From: Aristolochia californica
Lineage: Eukaryota; Streptophyta; Magnoliopsida; Piperales; Aristolochiaceae
Length of the DNA: 64,000 nt
Direction: 5' to 3'
NCBI GenBank assembly: GCA_029961685.1
Contig: JARWKL010000009.1
Span: 27,901,208 to 27,965,207, forward strand
Made by a program: the position numbers and the translations under genes. The first letter of the stretch is position 1; each line of letters opens with the position of its first letter. This document shows positions 51,352-62,779 of the stretch, piece after piece. Under the pieces are notes generated by a model that did no database searches, had not been told where the DNA came from, and saw only the letters and a program-made list of their open reading frames with translations.

Positions 51352-52145
51352 TAATGTCATTTATTACTCTACCACTTGAGAGTTGTTGTCCTGTGAAGGG
51401 ACATGGTGGTGGAGGTGGACACTTCAGACCAATGTCGATAAACACACTACCTACAGAAGATGGAGTGTGTCCTACATCCAGTATGAGTTAAGACTGGAGT
51501 ATGGAGCAATGTCTTAGTGGCTAGGAGTGATTTACTCTCACTTATATTATGCCAGTTGGGCCTCATGAACAAGAGCACTAGCGTGAGGGGGAGTGTTAAA
51601 AGATGATAAAGGCATATTGGAAGATGTGTCATACAAAAATGATTTTATACATCAATTGCAGCAAGCTGGGAGTTCATGTTGTTCTCTCACCCCCAACTTG
51701 AGGGGGAGTGTTGGAAGATAGGGCCCAAGGCCACACGACGAAGGAAGACCCACATATCCAAGTGTGTTAGAAGATGGGCCCAAGCCCATAAGACCAAGGA
51801 AGGCTCATACACCCAAGAGATGTAGAAGACGGGTTCAAGGCCCACAAATCAGGGATAAGGCCCATAGGCCCACATACAATGATGGCAGGATGGTAAATAA
51901 AGAGGCATCTCATAGAGATGACATTGATGTAATTAGGTTACAATTCCAGGGTTAAAACCCTTAACCCTAAACTCTAAGTTCAAGGGTATTATTGTAATAT
52001 AGTAGTTTCATTAGTCTATAAATAGAGCTCCAGGGGGAGGGTTAGGACATCAAGTCCATAACCTCTTATTCTTCTGGTTTTCTCCCAATGGGTCTATCTC
52101 CTTTTTTCTCCATGAGCTAAATCCATGGAGTCCTGAAAATCAACA
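49208..52145 (+). mobile_element. Non-autonomous LTR element B with target duplication
   Basis: 2938 bp. LTRs 49208-49583 and 51709-52145 (TGTTG...TCAACA). The 3' LTR has about 60 extra bases near its start where GGGCCCAAG...CCAAG is repeated. Primer site TGGTATCAGAGC at 49584-49595. Polypurine tract CTTGAGGGGGAG ends at 51708. The duplication AAGAT lies at 49203-49207 and 52146-52150. The 2.1-kb internal part contains no gag or pol. It shares TCAACCTGACTCGGGC, GATTATTTCATGGG and AGACATTATTATT with element A in the opposite orientation. It inserted in a Copia LTR. Movement would need proteins of another element. Confidence 0.94.
51300..51350 (+). repeat. CA microsatellite in element B
   Basis: About 25 CA units after a C/T-rich run. 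Absent from element A, so it grew after the copies separated. Confidence 0.95.
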
Positions 52146-52150
52146 AAGAT

Positions 52151-52436
52151 GTAATTATTTGTTTATTTATGTTTCTTCTCTTGTAATGTTGTAGCCCTAA
52201 GGGCATTGTAAAAACTATAATTAGAGGACCTTGCCTAAGAGGTAGAGCATTAATTTCTCTCCTCTCTTCTCAAATTCCTCCAAACTCTCATCTCCCTTCT
52301 CTTGGAAGTTGATCTCTAAATTCTCTCTCTTTTCTCTCTTCTTCTATTTTTTTTCTCTTTCTTCTTCTTCTTCTTCTCTCCCTCTTTGACTTGAGATCAT
52401 TATGAAGGAGTCCTAAATTCTTCATGGTATCAAAGC
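52151..52436 (+). repeat. 5' LTR of a Copia, part 2, and primer site
   Basis: Continues the LTR from 49207. Contains AACTATAATTAGAGG (TATA-like), ends AATTCTTCA at 52424 and is followed by TGGTATCAAAGC (52425-52436). Rejoined LTR length is about 375 bp, matching the 391-bp solo LTR at 32809. Confidence 0.88.
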
Positions 52437-53607
52437 TTAGGATTTAGGACTCCCATGTTGAAGTGATTTCTGGTGATATTTTTCCTTACATTCATACTAT
52501 GTACCGAGTCCTTAATCTCTATATTACTTCAAGAAAAAAATGGCTTTCATATTAAAAGTTGTGAAATATAATACTTGGTGTTTAAAGGATATTGGGACCT
52601 TGATCTTCTTGCACGCAAATATTACAAGTTTGATCAAGATCGGTTGCCTACAAGGTTATAAAGACCTATTGATTATGAAGTTGATGGTTATATGATGGAA
52701 GAATGATATAAGACTTGCATGAGACTTTGCTTGATCTCTCATTATTCAAGACCAGTAGTTTACTTGATTTTTGTGGATGAAATCAAGTTGGTGTATGATT
52801 TATGGTACTTGGATTTTCCAAACATATAGAAATTGTTTGAGGGACATTGCCGAGCTCAAAGAGCAGTTGATTTTTAGTGATTTATGATTTTTTGGAATTG
52901 GTAATTCCTTCTCCAACCTTTTAAGACTTATGAGCAATTTCATTGCCTAAAATATTTTTGCAAATGAGTAAGGGAAACGTGTCTTATTAAGTGATAAATA
53001 TGACACCTATCATAAGGAAAAGTCAAGCCATACTTGTGTTAAGAACCACCCAAGAGTTCTTGAGTTTTTTAAGACAAAAAGGAAGAGTTGAATTGTTATT
53101 GAGTAAGTAATTGATCTACTCCACTTGAGATACGATTTGTGGTTTATTTGGAGCCAGATTTAGTGGTGAATGTAGTGGATAAGCACTTATCTTTATTTGA
53201 AAGTGGCAGGTATTTGAAAGAAGGCTATTCAAATTTGATTAAGTGAATTATTTTTCAAATTTGAACAATGGATATTGTTGGTAAACATGAGCATCCCAAG
53301 ATTGGGGTTTTAGTTTGAATACAAGTTCGAATTTTTTGGACTCTTAAGGTCCTTCTTGAGTTTAAAATTTGGATTGGGAGGGAGGCAGCCACCTCACTCA
53401 AGTTACCTCTTTCTTTGGACAACATATTATTGCTTTAGTTGCTTCTCAATCTTGATTATTGGATTATATCAGTTCTACTTCTGTCCATATCAGTTCTTTA
53501 ATATTGGATTATAGCAATTGAGCCATCTTAATTGGAGTTTTAGTTTGATTGGATCTTCATCATATCCTCCTCTTGTTTGTGCTTTACTCAGCATTGGTTG
53601 ACTTAAG

Positions 53608-54640
53608 ATGGCTGAAGGAAATACAAATAGTAAGAGTGACATACTCAAAATTACTACTATTCCTTTAAGGGGATTATCCAATTATATTAGTCGGTCTCAA
53701 TCGATAAGAAGGTTTCTTATTACTCTAGACCTTCTCGGTCACTTGACCAAGCCTTCTCCACCAATTGATGAAGAAAGTCAATCCTAGCTAAGTGGGTTAA
53801 GGATGACAATTTGGTAATTAGTTGGCTTATTAATAGTATGGAAGAGTATGTAGCCAACAATGTTGTCCACTTAGAACCAACCAAACAGATATGGCACACT
53901 TGTACTAAGTTATATTCTAGTACAACTTCTTTACAAAAGTTATTTGATGTATTGCAAAACATACTCAATACTAAGCAAGAAGGCAATATTCATGAATTTT
54001 TGGCTCGATTTTGAGGTGTACTTCAAGAGTGTAAGATCACTCAACCATACTCCACCGATATTTCGGTTCAAGAGAGGCAAAAGGGAAGTTTTTGTAGCAA
54101 CAATTTGTTTGACAAATATCAAGCCATACCTTGAAGATGCTAAGACTAAACTTCTTTGCTCCTCCGTACTACTGTCCTTTGATGAAATAAGTGTCACATT
54201 GCCACGAATCCTTGATCCATCTCTTAATTCAAATAATGATGCTTCATTTGCTATGTATTTAGGTAATAGAAGTACATATCCTCCAACCGAGGCCGCAGAT
54301 AAAATTCAAGAGGAGGTCGAACAAGAAGTGGTAGAAACACCGGTCCTAGCTACTCTCGTACAGAGCCTTGAATATGCACTTATTATGGCGATAAAAACCA
54401 CCTTGTGGAAGCTTGTATGAAACTTCATGGAAAATCGGAATGGGGCATGACTACTCTAGCCTCCGTTACCAATGATAAATGGGAAGAAAAGGCTGAATCA
54501 CAAACCAGGAAGATGACACTCACTCTTGAAGACTATGAAACGTTTCAGAAAATGAAGCTATTCATGGTGTTTTCCCTTACATCTTTACCTATGGCTGCTA
54601 TCACTATTGCATCAGGTATGCTTTCTTCTATTTCCTCCTC
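53608..54640 (+). pseudogene. Copia gag (element of the split LTR)
   Basis: The 1.2-kb leader before it holds only decayed frames. Gag starts MAEGNTNSKSDILKITTIPL. Landmarks: WHTCTKLYSSTTSLQKLF, NTKQEGNIHEFLARF. A zinc knuckle at about 54369-54412 reads CTYYGDKNHLVEAC, with tyrosine at the second cysteine. Frameshifts near 53790, 54015 and 54300-54420 break it. Confidence 0.85.
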
Positions 54641-55640
54641 TTCTTCTTGGATAATAGACTCCAGGGCCTCTGAACATCTTTTAGGTAACAAACATATGCT
54701 AATTTTTTTATCTCCATGTATTCCCAATAAGTTTGTTACTATGGCTAATGGTACCCAAACCAAAGTACTTGGCAAAGGATAATCTTCTATTACACCCTCT
54801 ATCCCACTTCGAGATGTCCTATTTGTTCCTCAATTCCCTTTAAACTTACTCTCGGTAAGTCAGATCATAACACATCTGAATTGGTTTGTCACCTTCTCAC
54901 CTTCTTTTTGTGTATTTCAAGATCTAACAACGAAGCAGGTGATTGGTGGAGGCCATGAAAAGGAGGGTTTGTATTACTTACACCTGTCTCCATTAGATGC
55001 ACATTCATCCTCTCCATCTGAGGTGCAACTTTGTCACAACCAGCGTTATATCTATTTAAAGAAATATCTGACATATTTACTATCTGTAAGGCCTTTCATG
55101 CTATGGTATTTACCCAGTTTGACAACAAAATTTAAGTACTTAGATCTGATAATGCTAAAGAGTACTTGTCTAGTGAGTTTTAGTCCTTCTGGGAAGGTAA
55201 TGGTCTTATCCATCAAACATCATGTGCCTACACACCTCAACAGAATGGCATTGCCAAAAGAAAGAACTGTCATCTCCTTGAGGTTGCCCGAGGCGTCCTC
55301 TACACCATGAAGGTACCTTACTTTTATTGGCCTCATGCCAAACTTACAAAATGTTTCCTTCTCAATAGGTTACCTTCATCTGCAATTGGTCATAAGACTC
55401 CATATTCTGTATTACTTCCTAGTGAAGACCCATTTTTTATTCCCATAAAGGTCTTTGGGTGTGCTTGTTTTGTCCACATCACATCTCCTCAGAAAAGTAA
55501 ATTTGCTCCTCGCTCTATGAAGTGCATTTTCTTAGGTTACTCTCTCACCCGAAAAGGTTATGTATGTTACAATCCTATCCTTTGACGGATACTTGTGTCT
55601 AGGGATGTGACCTTTTTTTAGGATAGCTCATTTTGTTCCT
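54641..55640 (+). pseudogene. Copia protease and integrase
   Basis: The protease site reads SSWIIDSRASEHLLGN, with arginine where glycine belongs in D-S-G. Then VLFVPQFPLNLLSVSQIITH. The integrase core is frame-broken (TKFKYL, a decayed DNAKEY, HVPTHLNRM) and ends with GHKTPYSVLLPSEDPFF, VFGCACFVHI and KCIFLGYSLTRKGYVCY. A deletion has removed most of the first half of the integrase core, including the first catalytic acid. Confidence 0.85.
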
Positions 55641-57123
55641 TGAATTATGCTCCTTTGGGTTTGTCATTCCCTCCTACCACTCCTCATCCATTTATGCCCT
55701 TTAATGCCGATGTCACTCCGCCCTCCGAAGCATTAACCGACACCACACCTGTGGAGTTTTCAGATCCTACCATGGTAAGTCCTTCTTCCCCTATTCCATT
55801 TGGTCCACAGTTTGATACTCGACCCATTGCTCTAAGAAAAGAACCTCGTACTTGCACTACTTTTCATCCTATATCCAACTTTATGTCTCACCATCACTTG
55901 TCTTCAACATGGTTCCTTACATTTCTTTCATCCATCTCTATTCTACAGTTCTATCAAGAGGCCTGGAAATATCCAGGATGGAAGGTGGCTATGGATGAGG
56001 GAATGCAAGCCTTATATGAAAATAAGACATGGAACTTAGCACCGCTTCCGACAGGTAAGAAACCTGTGGGTTGTAAATGTGTTTTTACTATCAAACACAA
56101 TTCGGATGGGTCCGTTGCTAGCCTTAAGGCATGCCTCATCGCTAAAGGGTACACTCAATATTATGGAGTGGATTATGAGGAGACCTTCTCTCATGTTGCC
56201 AAGTTAAATTTGGTATGTATCCTATTCTTGCTTGCCACTTACTCTTCATGACCCGTCTATCATCTCGATGTCAAAAATACTTTATTAAATGGTGATATAC
56301 GCGAGGAAATTTATATGATTCAACCGCCTAGTTATGTGGTTGAGGGGAGTGTATGCCACTTAAAGAAATCCTTATATGTGCTTAAACAGTCCCCTTGGGG
56401 CATGGTTTGATAAATTTATCCAAGCACTCCTACGGTTTGGATTTCGTCGGTGCTTAGTAGATCATTTGGTATTCATTAAAGATACCTCAAAAGAAAAGAT
56501 ATTATTGGTTATGTATGTTGATGATATTGTATTACCCGACAATGATGTGAATAACATACAAGAAGTAAAAAACATGATATGTCATGAATTTATAACTAAA
56601 GATCTTGGACTTCTAAATTATTTCTGGGCAAAAAATTTCTTCAATCCAAGTATGAGATAATATTATCTCAGATGAAGTATGTCTTGGACTTCCTCGAAGA
56701 AATGGGAATAATGGGGTGATGCCCAGCTGACACTCCTATGGATGAGAATATTAAATTATGTGTAAATTCTAGAGAAGATATTGATATTAGAAAATATCAA
56801 AGACTTGTGGGCAAACTTATCTTCCTCACGGTAACTAGACCAGACATATCATATGCTATAAGTGTGGTAAGTTAGTACATGCATAAACACAACTAAGCCA
56901 TTGGCATACCTCAGAAAGAATATTATGATACTTAAAAGGAGCCTAGGAAGAGGATTACTTTATAAGAAAAATGGCCACTTCAACATAGAAGGTTTCTCAT
57001 ACGTAGATTGGGCTGGAGTACCTGATGATAGGAACTCCACTTTTGCATATTGCACTCTTGTGGGATGGAACCTAGTTACATGGAGAAGCAAGAAGCAAAA
57101 TGTGGTTGCAAGATCTAGTGCTA
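55641..57123 (+). pseudogene. Copia reverse transcriptase and RNase H, cut at 57123
   Basis: Landmarks: FYQEAWKYPGWKVAMDEGMQ, KPVGCKCVFTIKHNSDGSVA, AKGYTQYYGVDYEETFS, VYHLDVKNTLLNGDIREEIY, LLVMYVDDIVLPDN (the YVDD site, about 56510), LGLLNYF, RLVGKLIFLTVTRPDISYAI, GRGLLYKKNGHFNIEGFSYV, LVTWRSKKQNVVARSSA. RNase H stops at GCTAA where the PIF/Harbinger element begins. Frameshifts and stops are scattered. Close to the Copia at 42025-43880. Confidence 0.9.
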
Positions 57124-57128
57124 AGAGA

Positions 57129-57151
57129 GGGGGGGGGGGGGGGGGGGGGGG
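57129..57151 (+). repeat. 23-base G homopolymer at a transposon end
   Basis: G23, then TTAGTCAACTTGAAGG. The G run could be an expanded terminal G block of the PIF/Harbinger end or a sequencing artefact. Confidence 0.9.
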
Positions 57152-58019
57152 TTAGTCAACTTGAAGGACGAGATGATCTTCAACCGTATAACGCCCTTCA
57201 ACACTTGAAGTCGTTAGTGGAGCGCAGATGAAGCTTCATCTCGATGCAGGGGATGAAGGGGTCCTTCATCTCCACGGTTTAATTTCGATCATGTGGAAGA
57301 AGGTCCTTTTTGATCTTCTTTGAATTGAAGGATGGGTGACGCTCGCATTTTCCCTCTCTCTCCTCGCACCCCCCCATCACGCGTCGTCATTTGTCATTTT
57401 TTCTTCCTCTCTCCCGCAATCCCTTCCCTCTCTTGTCTCCTTGCGCTCCCGAGTCACTGCTGCCAAAATCGATCTTGTCCTTCGTCTCCGGCCACCGTCT
57501 CAGTTCCCTCTCATCTCCGGCCTCATCTCTCGGTCTTCTCTCGGCCTCGCCCTCTCTCTCGCACCCCTCTCTCGTCTCCATTACTCCCTCTCTTCTCTCG
57601 GACTCACTCTCTCTCGCTTCTATCTCTCTATTCCCTCCCGACCTCCCTTTCTTCTTTGTCTTCTCCCTCTCTTCTCCCTTTTGGCCTTCCACTCCCTTCT
57701 CTCTCTGGTTTGTCTCCTTTCCCACGAAAATACCTTACGATTTCGTTCGATTTCCCCATTTTCATTTCGATTTTCTTCGATTTTGGACATTTGGGCATCG
57801 ATTTCTTAATATCTACTTCGATTAGGCATCGATTTCACCCTTCGGCTTCGGATTTCCCCAAATTTCAGAAGGTATGCCTAAACCCTAATTTTTTTTCATT
57901 AAATTAGTGTTTTATTTGATTTAAATTTATTGTCAGTGCGTAATTGAGGGTTATTTGTGCATTATTTTGGGATTTAAGGTTACGGTTTATAGTCTAAATT
58001 CCTGATTCGTGTATGGATT

Positions 58020-58500
58020 ATTTTTAGGGTTTACTGCTCAGTATTTAAGGGTTCAGTAATTAGGGTGTAGGGTTTATGGTTAAGGATTTAGGGTATTTTA
58101 GGGATTAGGGTTTTTAAGGTTTAGGGGGTTTAGGGTTTTTAAGCTATAAGGTTTTTTGGGTTTAGGGTTTGGAATTAGGGTGTAGGGTTTAGGTTTTAGG
58201 GCTTTTAATGTATTAAGTCCTGGAATTAGTGTTTAGGGTTTAGAGTTTAGTAGGTGATAGGGTTTAGGGTTTGATGGTTTGTGTTTTTTTTTTATGGTTT
58301 GTGTTTTGGGTTTAGGGTTTAGGTTAAGGGTTTAGGGTATTTTAGGGATTAGGATTTTTAAGGTTTAGGGGGTTTATGGTTTGTAAGGTTTTGGGGCTTT
58401 TGTGTTTTTAAGCTCTAGGGTTTGGAATTAGGGTTTAGGGTTTTGGGCTTTTAAGGTATTAAGTTCTGGAATTAGTGTTTAGGGGTTTTTAGTCCAATTC
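58020..58500 (+). repeat. Telomere-like TTTAGGG-rich block with an internal duplication
   Basis: Dozens of TTTAGGG, TTAGGG and GGGTTTAGGG motifs in degenerate arrangement. 58069-58225 and 58315-58485 are similar in order (TTAGGGTATTTTAGGGATTAGG ... GGAATTAGTGTTTAGGG), so the block partly arose by a duplication of about 170-245 bp. It is in the leader of the transposon, not at a chromosome end. Confidence 0.85.
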
Positions 58501-58908
58501 AAACAAGGTTGAGTCACCTACACGGGCATCCATTAGCCAACAAAACCCGACCCCCATCACTGACGAGGTACAGTTCATAGTGATTGCGAAGTTATATGGG
58601 GCTCTACCAGGGGTCTTCGGTGAATTTGGACTTGATGTGTGTGTGTTTTCATTGTTTAGTGCATAAGCATTAGCTAAAATAATTTAATTAATTTTGAAAT
58701 GTGTGAGAATGTTGTTGAGAATTTTTGAAGTGCTATGGAATGTTTTTGCCATGTGGTGAGGAGATTCGGGTATTATACATATCCACCACATGGTATTTTT
58801 TTTATGGTTTGTTTTGGTATTTTTTTTTTATGGTTTGTGTTTCCGTGACGAGTCAAGGTTGTCTGATAAAGTTTTTTTCGTGAGGACCGTCTCGGATTTA
58901 GATTATAC

Positions 58909-59890
58909 ATGGCTGCAAGAAGACAACCAAGTGGTCGAACATATGATATTTGGACATTCGATGATGATAGCAAAATGCTCGATCTCTTGGTCGAGCAGGT
59001 CAATCTAGGGAACAAGTTGCCTAAGGGGGTGTGGAAGCATGAGGTATACATGGACTGTGTAAATAAGTTCAATGAAGACACAGTCATGAAAAAAACTGTT
59101 GAGCAGGTGAAGAATCAAACAAGAGCATGGAAGAAAACATACCAAATGGTAACGAGCTGTATCAACACTAGTGGGTTTGGTTGGGATGCAACCACACAAC
59201 GAGTTACTGCATGTAATTCTGTATGGCTTGATTACATAAAGGTCAGTAAATCTATATGGCTCGACTACATGATGTACTATAAAATATTTTTTATGTTTTC
59301 CGCGTTAGTGTAACTCTATTCCAAGACGTCTAAATGATGTTTTATTCTTGTAGGAGCATAAAGATGCTGAGAAGTACAGACGTGAAGGCTGCCCCCTGTA
59401 CAACAAATTAGCTGTGGTGGTGGGAAACACAATAGCGGTAGGGTCAAGAGTTGCAACCTTTGTAGATCAGGGCGATGAGGTGATCCGTGAATCAGAACAT
59501 GTCCCGATGGATGAGCTAGAGGATGTTGATATAGTTAGGGATACTCCATCACCATTATTAAGCATGGATGAGTCTCTAGGTAATCAATCTGAAAGAAGTA
59601 AATGGTCATCTTCAGGTCGTCGTAGAAAGAGAACCGAAATGCCTGATAATGACACTAGTAGAAGAATCTTTGATGCAATAGATCGAATTGCTAAGACATT
59701 TGAGAATTTCATGATGAAAGACGATATTGTAAGAGATTGCGTCAAAGCCCTCAGGGAAATCCCGGACTTGCGTACAGAATTGAAGTATCACGCTCCTTCA
59801 TGGTTGGATACACCAACTAAGAAGGTCATGTTTATGGAAATGACAATGGAAGAGTGGGTCAAGTGGCTTAAATTTTTTTTTGAAAACTAA
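58909..59890 (+). CDS. PIF/Harbinger ORF1, Myb/SANT-like DNA-binding protein
   Basis: Two exons, 58909-59241 and 59354-59890, give 289 residues without a stop. The donor is AAAG|GTCAGT, the acceptor TTCTTGTAG. Both are in phase 0. The N-terminal half carries the Myb/SANT-like fold (WTFDDDSKMLDLLVEQVNLG, VKNQTRAWKKTYQMV, SGFGWDATTQRV). The second exon starts EHKDAEKYRREGCPLYNKL, a stretch usual for this family. The C-terminal part is acidic and then basic (SSGRRRKRTEM). In PIF/Harbinger elements this protein binds the ends and helps the transposase. It is the only intact transposon gene in the window. Confidence 0.9.
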
Positions 59891-60027
59891 TTGTAATGCG
59901 TTATAAATACACTATTTTTTTGGAATATTATTATGTAGTAGGCATGATATTTGAATTATGACGTTGCAAGACTAATTAGTGTGGTTTGTATTTAAATTTG
60001 ATATGTTGTTGTGTTTATATATTGCAT

Positions 60028-60400
60028 AGATGAATATGGTGTTTTGAGTATGGATGTGGAATGTGGATGAATGTAGGATGTGGAATGTGGATGAATGTAT
60101 GATGTGATTGAATATAGGATGTGGAATGTGGATGAATGTATGATGTGATTGAATATAGGATGTGGAATGTGGATGAATGTAGGATGTGATTGAATGTAGG
60201 ATGTGGAATGTGGATGAATGTAGGATGTGGAATGTGGATGAATGTACGATGTGATTGAATGTAGGATGTGGGAATGTGGATGAATGTAGGATGTGATTGA
60301 ATGTAGGATGTGGGAATGTGGATGAATGTAGGACGTGATTGAATGTAGGATGTGGGAATATGGATGAATGTAGGATGTGAGAATGTGGATGAATATGGTT
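60028..60400 (+). repeat. Minisatellite between the two transposon genes
   Basis: Alternating units GGATGTGGAATGTGGATGAATGTA and TGATGTGATTGAATGTA, about 18 motifs with point changes. Non-coding. Confidence 0.9.
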
Positions 60401-60490
60401 GTTTATAGGTGTGATTGCAAATAGGTTATGATTGAAGATTGATGTTTACTTGTGTTTATGAATTTTAGGCGATTGAATTTGTGGATTTCC

Positions 60491-61830
60491 ATGGATACTA
60501 TGACAGACGATAAAAAGGTTGCAACTATGGTTGCATTCACAACTTTGTTGATCGCCATGGAAAGATAATATCTGTACCATTGCAACAGACGTGTACTACG
60601 TTCTTGTGGGATGAATGGTCCATTGTATTTGCAAAAGGCACTAGACAAATCTCCAGTTAAATTTCGGAAAGTTTACAGGATGAACCAACTGGTATTTCAC
60701 AAATTCGCAGATACACTTACTAGTAAAGGGTTTTTATCAGCCACAAAGACCATCTCAGTTGAAGAACAACTTGCATATTTCTTCCTTACTGTTGGTCAAG
60801 GACAAGTGTATAGTGTCACAACAGAGATGTTTGATAGATCAAACTGGACGATACGTAAGTATTTCAACAAGGTGTTGGATGCAATCCTCAAACTTCACTC
60901 TGATTACGTCAAACGGCCTTCGGAACGCACACACTCGAAGATTTTAACAAATTCAATGTTTTATCCCTACTTCAAGGTAACATCACTTCCTATAACTAAA
61001 TAATTTTAGATTAATATACAAAGTTAGTAAATATTAATTGAAAATGTATAATTAGGATTGTATTGGAGCTATTGATGGAACTCATTTCAAAGCCAACATT
61101 CCACTTGAAGATCAACCAAGGTTTTGGAATAGAAAAGGTTATCTCTCACAAAATGTGATGGTAGCATGTTCATTTGATATGCAATTCACTTATGTACTTG
61201 CTGGATGAGAGGGGACAGCAGCCGATTCCCGTGTACTAAAAGATGCATTGACTTGTCAAGATAAAATCTTTGTACCTGAAGGTAAGTAATATATTTTTAT
61301 GCAGTAATTTTTTATCTATTGTATCTTCAATTATTTTATGTGGTATATAACTTTTATTATAGGAAAATATTATCTAGTCGATGCTGGTTATGCAAATCTT
61401 TCGGGATTTTTGGCTCCATATCGAGGAACCCGATATCATATGTAAGAATTTGGAGATAATATTCCTAGAAATGAAAAAGAATTATTTAACCGAAGACATT
61501 CATCTTTACGGAATATTATTGAGCGAACTTTTGGTGCTTTAAAAGCTCGATTTCAAATGTTAAAAGACACTCCATTTTCTTTTAAGATCCAGGTGAAAAT
61601 TGTACATGCTTGTTGCATATTGCACAATTATATACGTGCAGAAGATTATGATGATATATTTGAAGATGAAGATGATTTCGGGTGGCGAGCTCGGTGGAGG
61701 AGGTGATGCGGTCCAATTAGGTGCAATGGATGATACAGACAGTGACGATTGCGATGATCTTGAGGATGTGGGTAGCCATGTAACAAGCATTCGGAGGCAG
61801 AGTGCATTAGAATCCACAAGAGCCGCATAA
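60491..61830 (+). pseudogene. PIF/Harbinger DDE transposase, three nonsense codons
   Basis: Exons 60491-60976, 61056-61281 and 61363-61830, each with GT-AG borders and matching phase. It would cut and paste the element. Landmarks: VYRMNQLVFHKFADTL, SVEEQLAYFFLTVGQG, RSNWTIRKYFNKVLDAI, then the DDE core: [59 protein letters not shown]. Catalytic D, D and E are present. Breaks: TAA at 60566, TGA at 61207 in place of the W in AGWEG, TAA at 61443 after YHM, and a frameshift near 61675 before the final SGGELGGGG tail. Inactive as written. Confidence 0.92.
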
Positions 61831-62060
61831 TTTCAAGATGCGATATCGACTTCCATGTGGAACGATAAATGAAGGTTTACTCTTATTACTTTTGAACATG
61901 CGTAATTTATATGTACTAAACTTGTAACTCGTTGATTGTAATATTAAAGGCACGAACTCGTTATTTGAATAATTTTTTTTAGGTTTTTTTCAAAGTTGTA
62001 TATGTATTTATTTATTATTATTTTTTAATTTTATTACTATATTAAACTTCATATTTAAGT

Positions 62061-62779
62061 CTCTGGTAAATAAAATATAATTAAAGTATGCATTGATTAA
62101 TTAATTACTTTTAATTTTTTTAAAATATATTATTAATTAATACAATGCAAATCTATCTTATGTTATTAATATAATACTTTTTATTCATTAATCATATTTT
62201 TTTATTTACTCTATTGTATTAGTGATTTAATAGTGGTAATTAAAATATTGTTAACTCAAACACTTGGTTTAATTAGCTCATCTTTATAATTAATAAAATC
62301 AATGATTTTAAATTTCTAAGATGAAGATGAAGATGAAGTTGTTCACACTAAGGGGGGGTTAGTCAACAAAATGAAAATTTGATCTTCATCTTCATCTTCA
62401 TCTTATGTATCTACATAATCTTCATCTTCGAAATGGGTGTTAGTCAAGACAACTTCATCTTCGAAATCTTTGAAATAGGGTGTTAGTGTGGACAACTTCA
62501 TCTTCATCTTCATCTTATAGAAATTTAAAATTATTGATTTTAATAATTATAAAAACGAACTAATTAAGCCAAAGTGTTTGAGTTAACAATATTTTAATTA
62601 CCACTATAAAATCACTAATACAATAGAGTGAATAAAAAATTTTCTGATTAATGAATAAAAAATATTATATTAATAACATAAGATAGATTTGCATTGTATT
62701 AATTAATAATATATTTTGACATAATTAATGATGATATATTAATCAAATGCATACTTTAATTATATTTTATTTACCAGAG
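62061..62779. repeat. Large inverted repeat: two PIF/Harbinger right ends head to head
   Basis: 62061-62351 matches the reverse complement of 62491-62779 over about 290 bases at roughly 90 percent by eye. The 139-bp spacer starts GGGGGGGTTAGTCAAC, a complete transposon end, and contains two more end-like motifs (GGGTGTTAGTC and GGGTGTTAGTGTGG). The best reading is a second copy in opposite orientation, inserted at a TAA in the right end of the first. Confidence 0.88.

Larger units (their letters stand above)
57129..62351 (+). mobile_element. PIF/Harbinger DNA transposon
   Basis: Carries both genes of plant PIF/Harbinger elements in one orientation. The left end is (G)nTTAGTCAAC, preceded by TAA, the family's usual 3-bp target. 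The right end is less certain: 62318-62351 ends GAAGTTGTTCACACTAA, inverted TTAGTGTGAAC, directly joined to a second, inverted end at 62352. A C/T-rich leader (57340-57720) and a telomere-like block (58020-58500) precede the first gene. A minisatellite separates the two genes. It inserted in a Copia RNase H. Confidence 0.85.

Noticed and set aside
57332..57907. Three overlapping open frames on both strands rich in serine, proline and leucine
   Set aside because: They come from a C/T-rich low-complexity leader; openness in several frames at once reflects lack of A-containing stop codons, not a gene.
58020..58500. True telomere or chromosome end
   Set aside because: The heptamers are degenerate and lie between the end and the first gene of a transposon, with ordinary sequence on both sides.
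60028..60400. Regular short repeats resembling a CRISPR-like array
   Set aside because: Units are adjacent, of variable length and without unique spacers; this is a minisatellite in a plant transposon.
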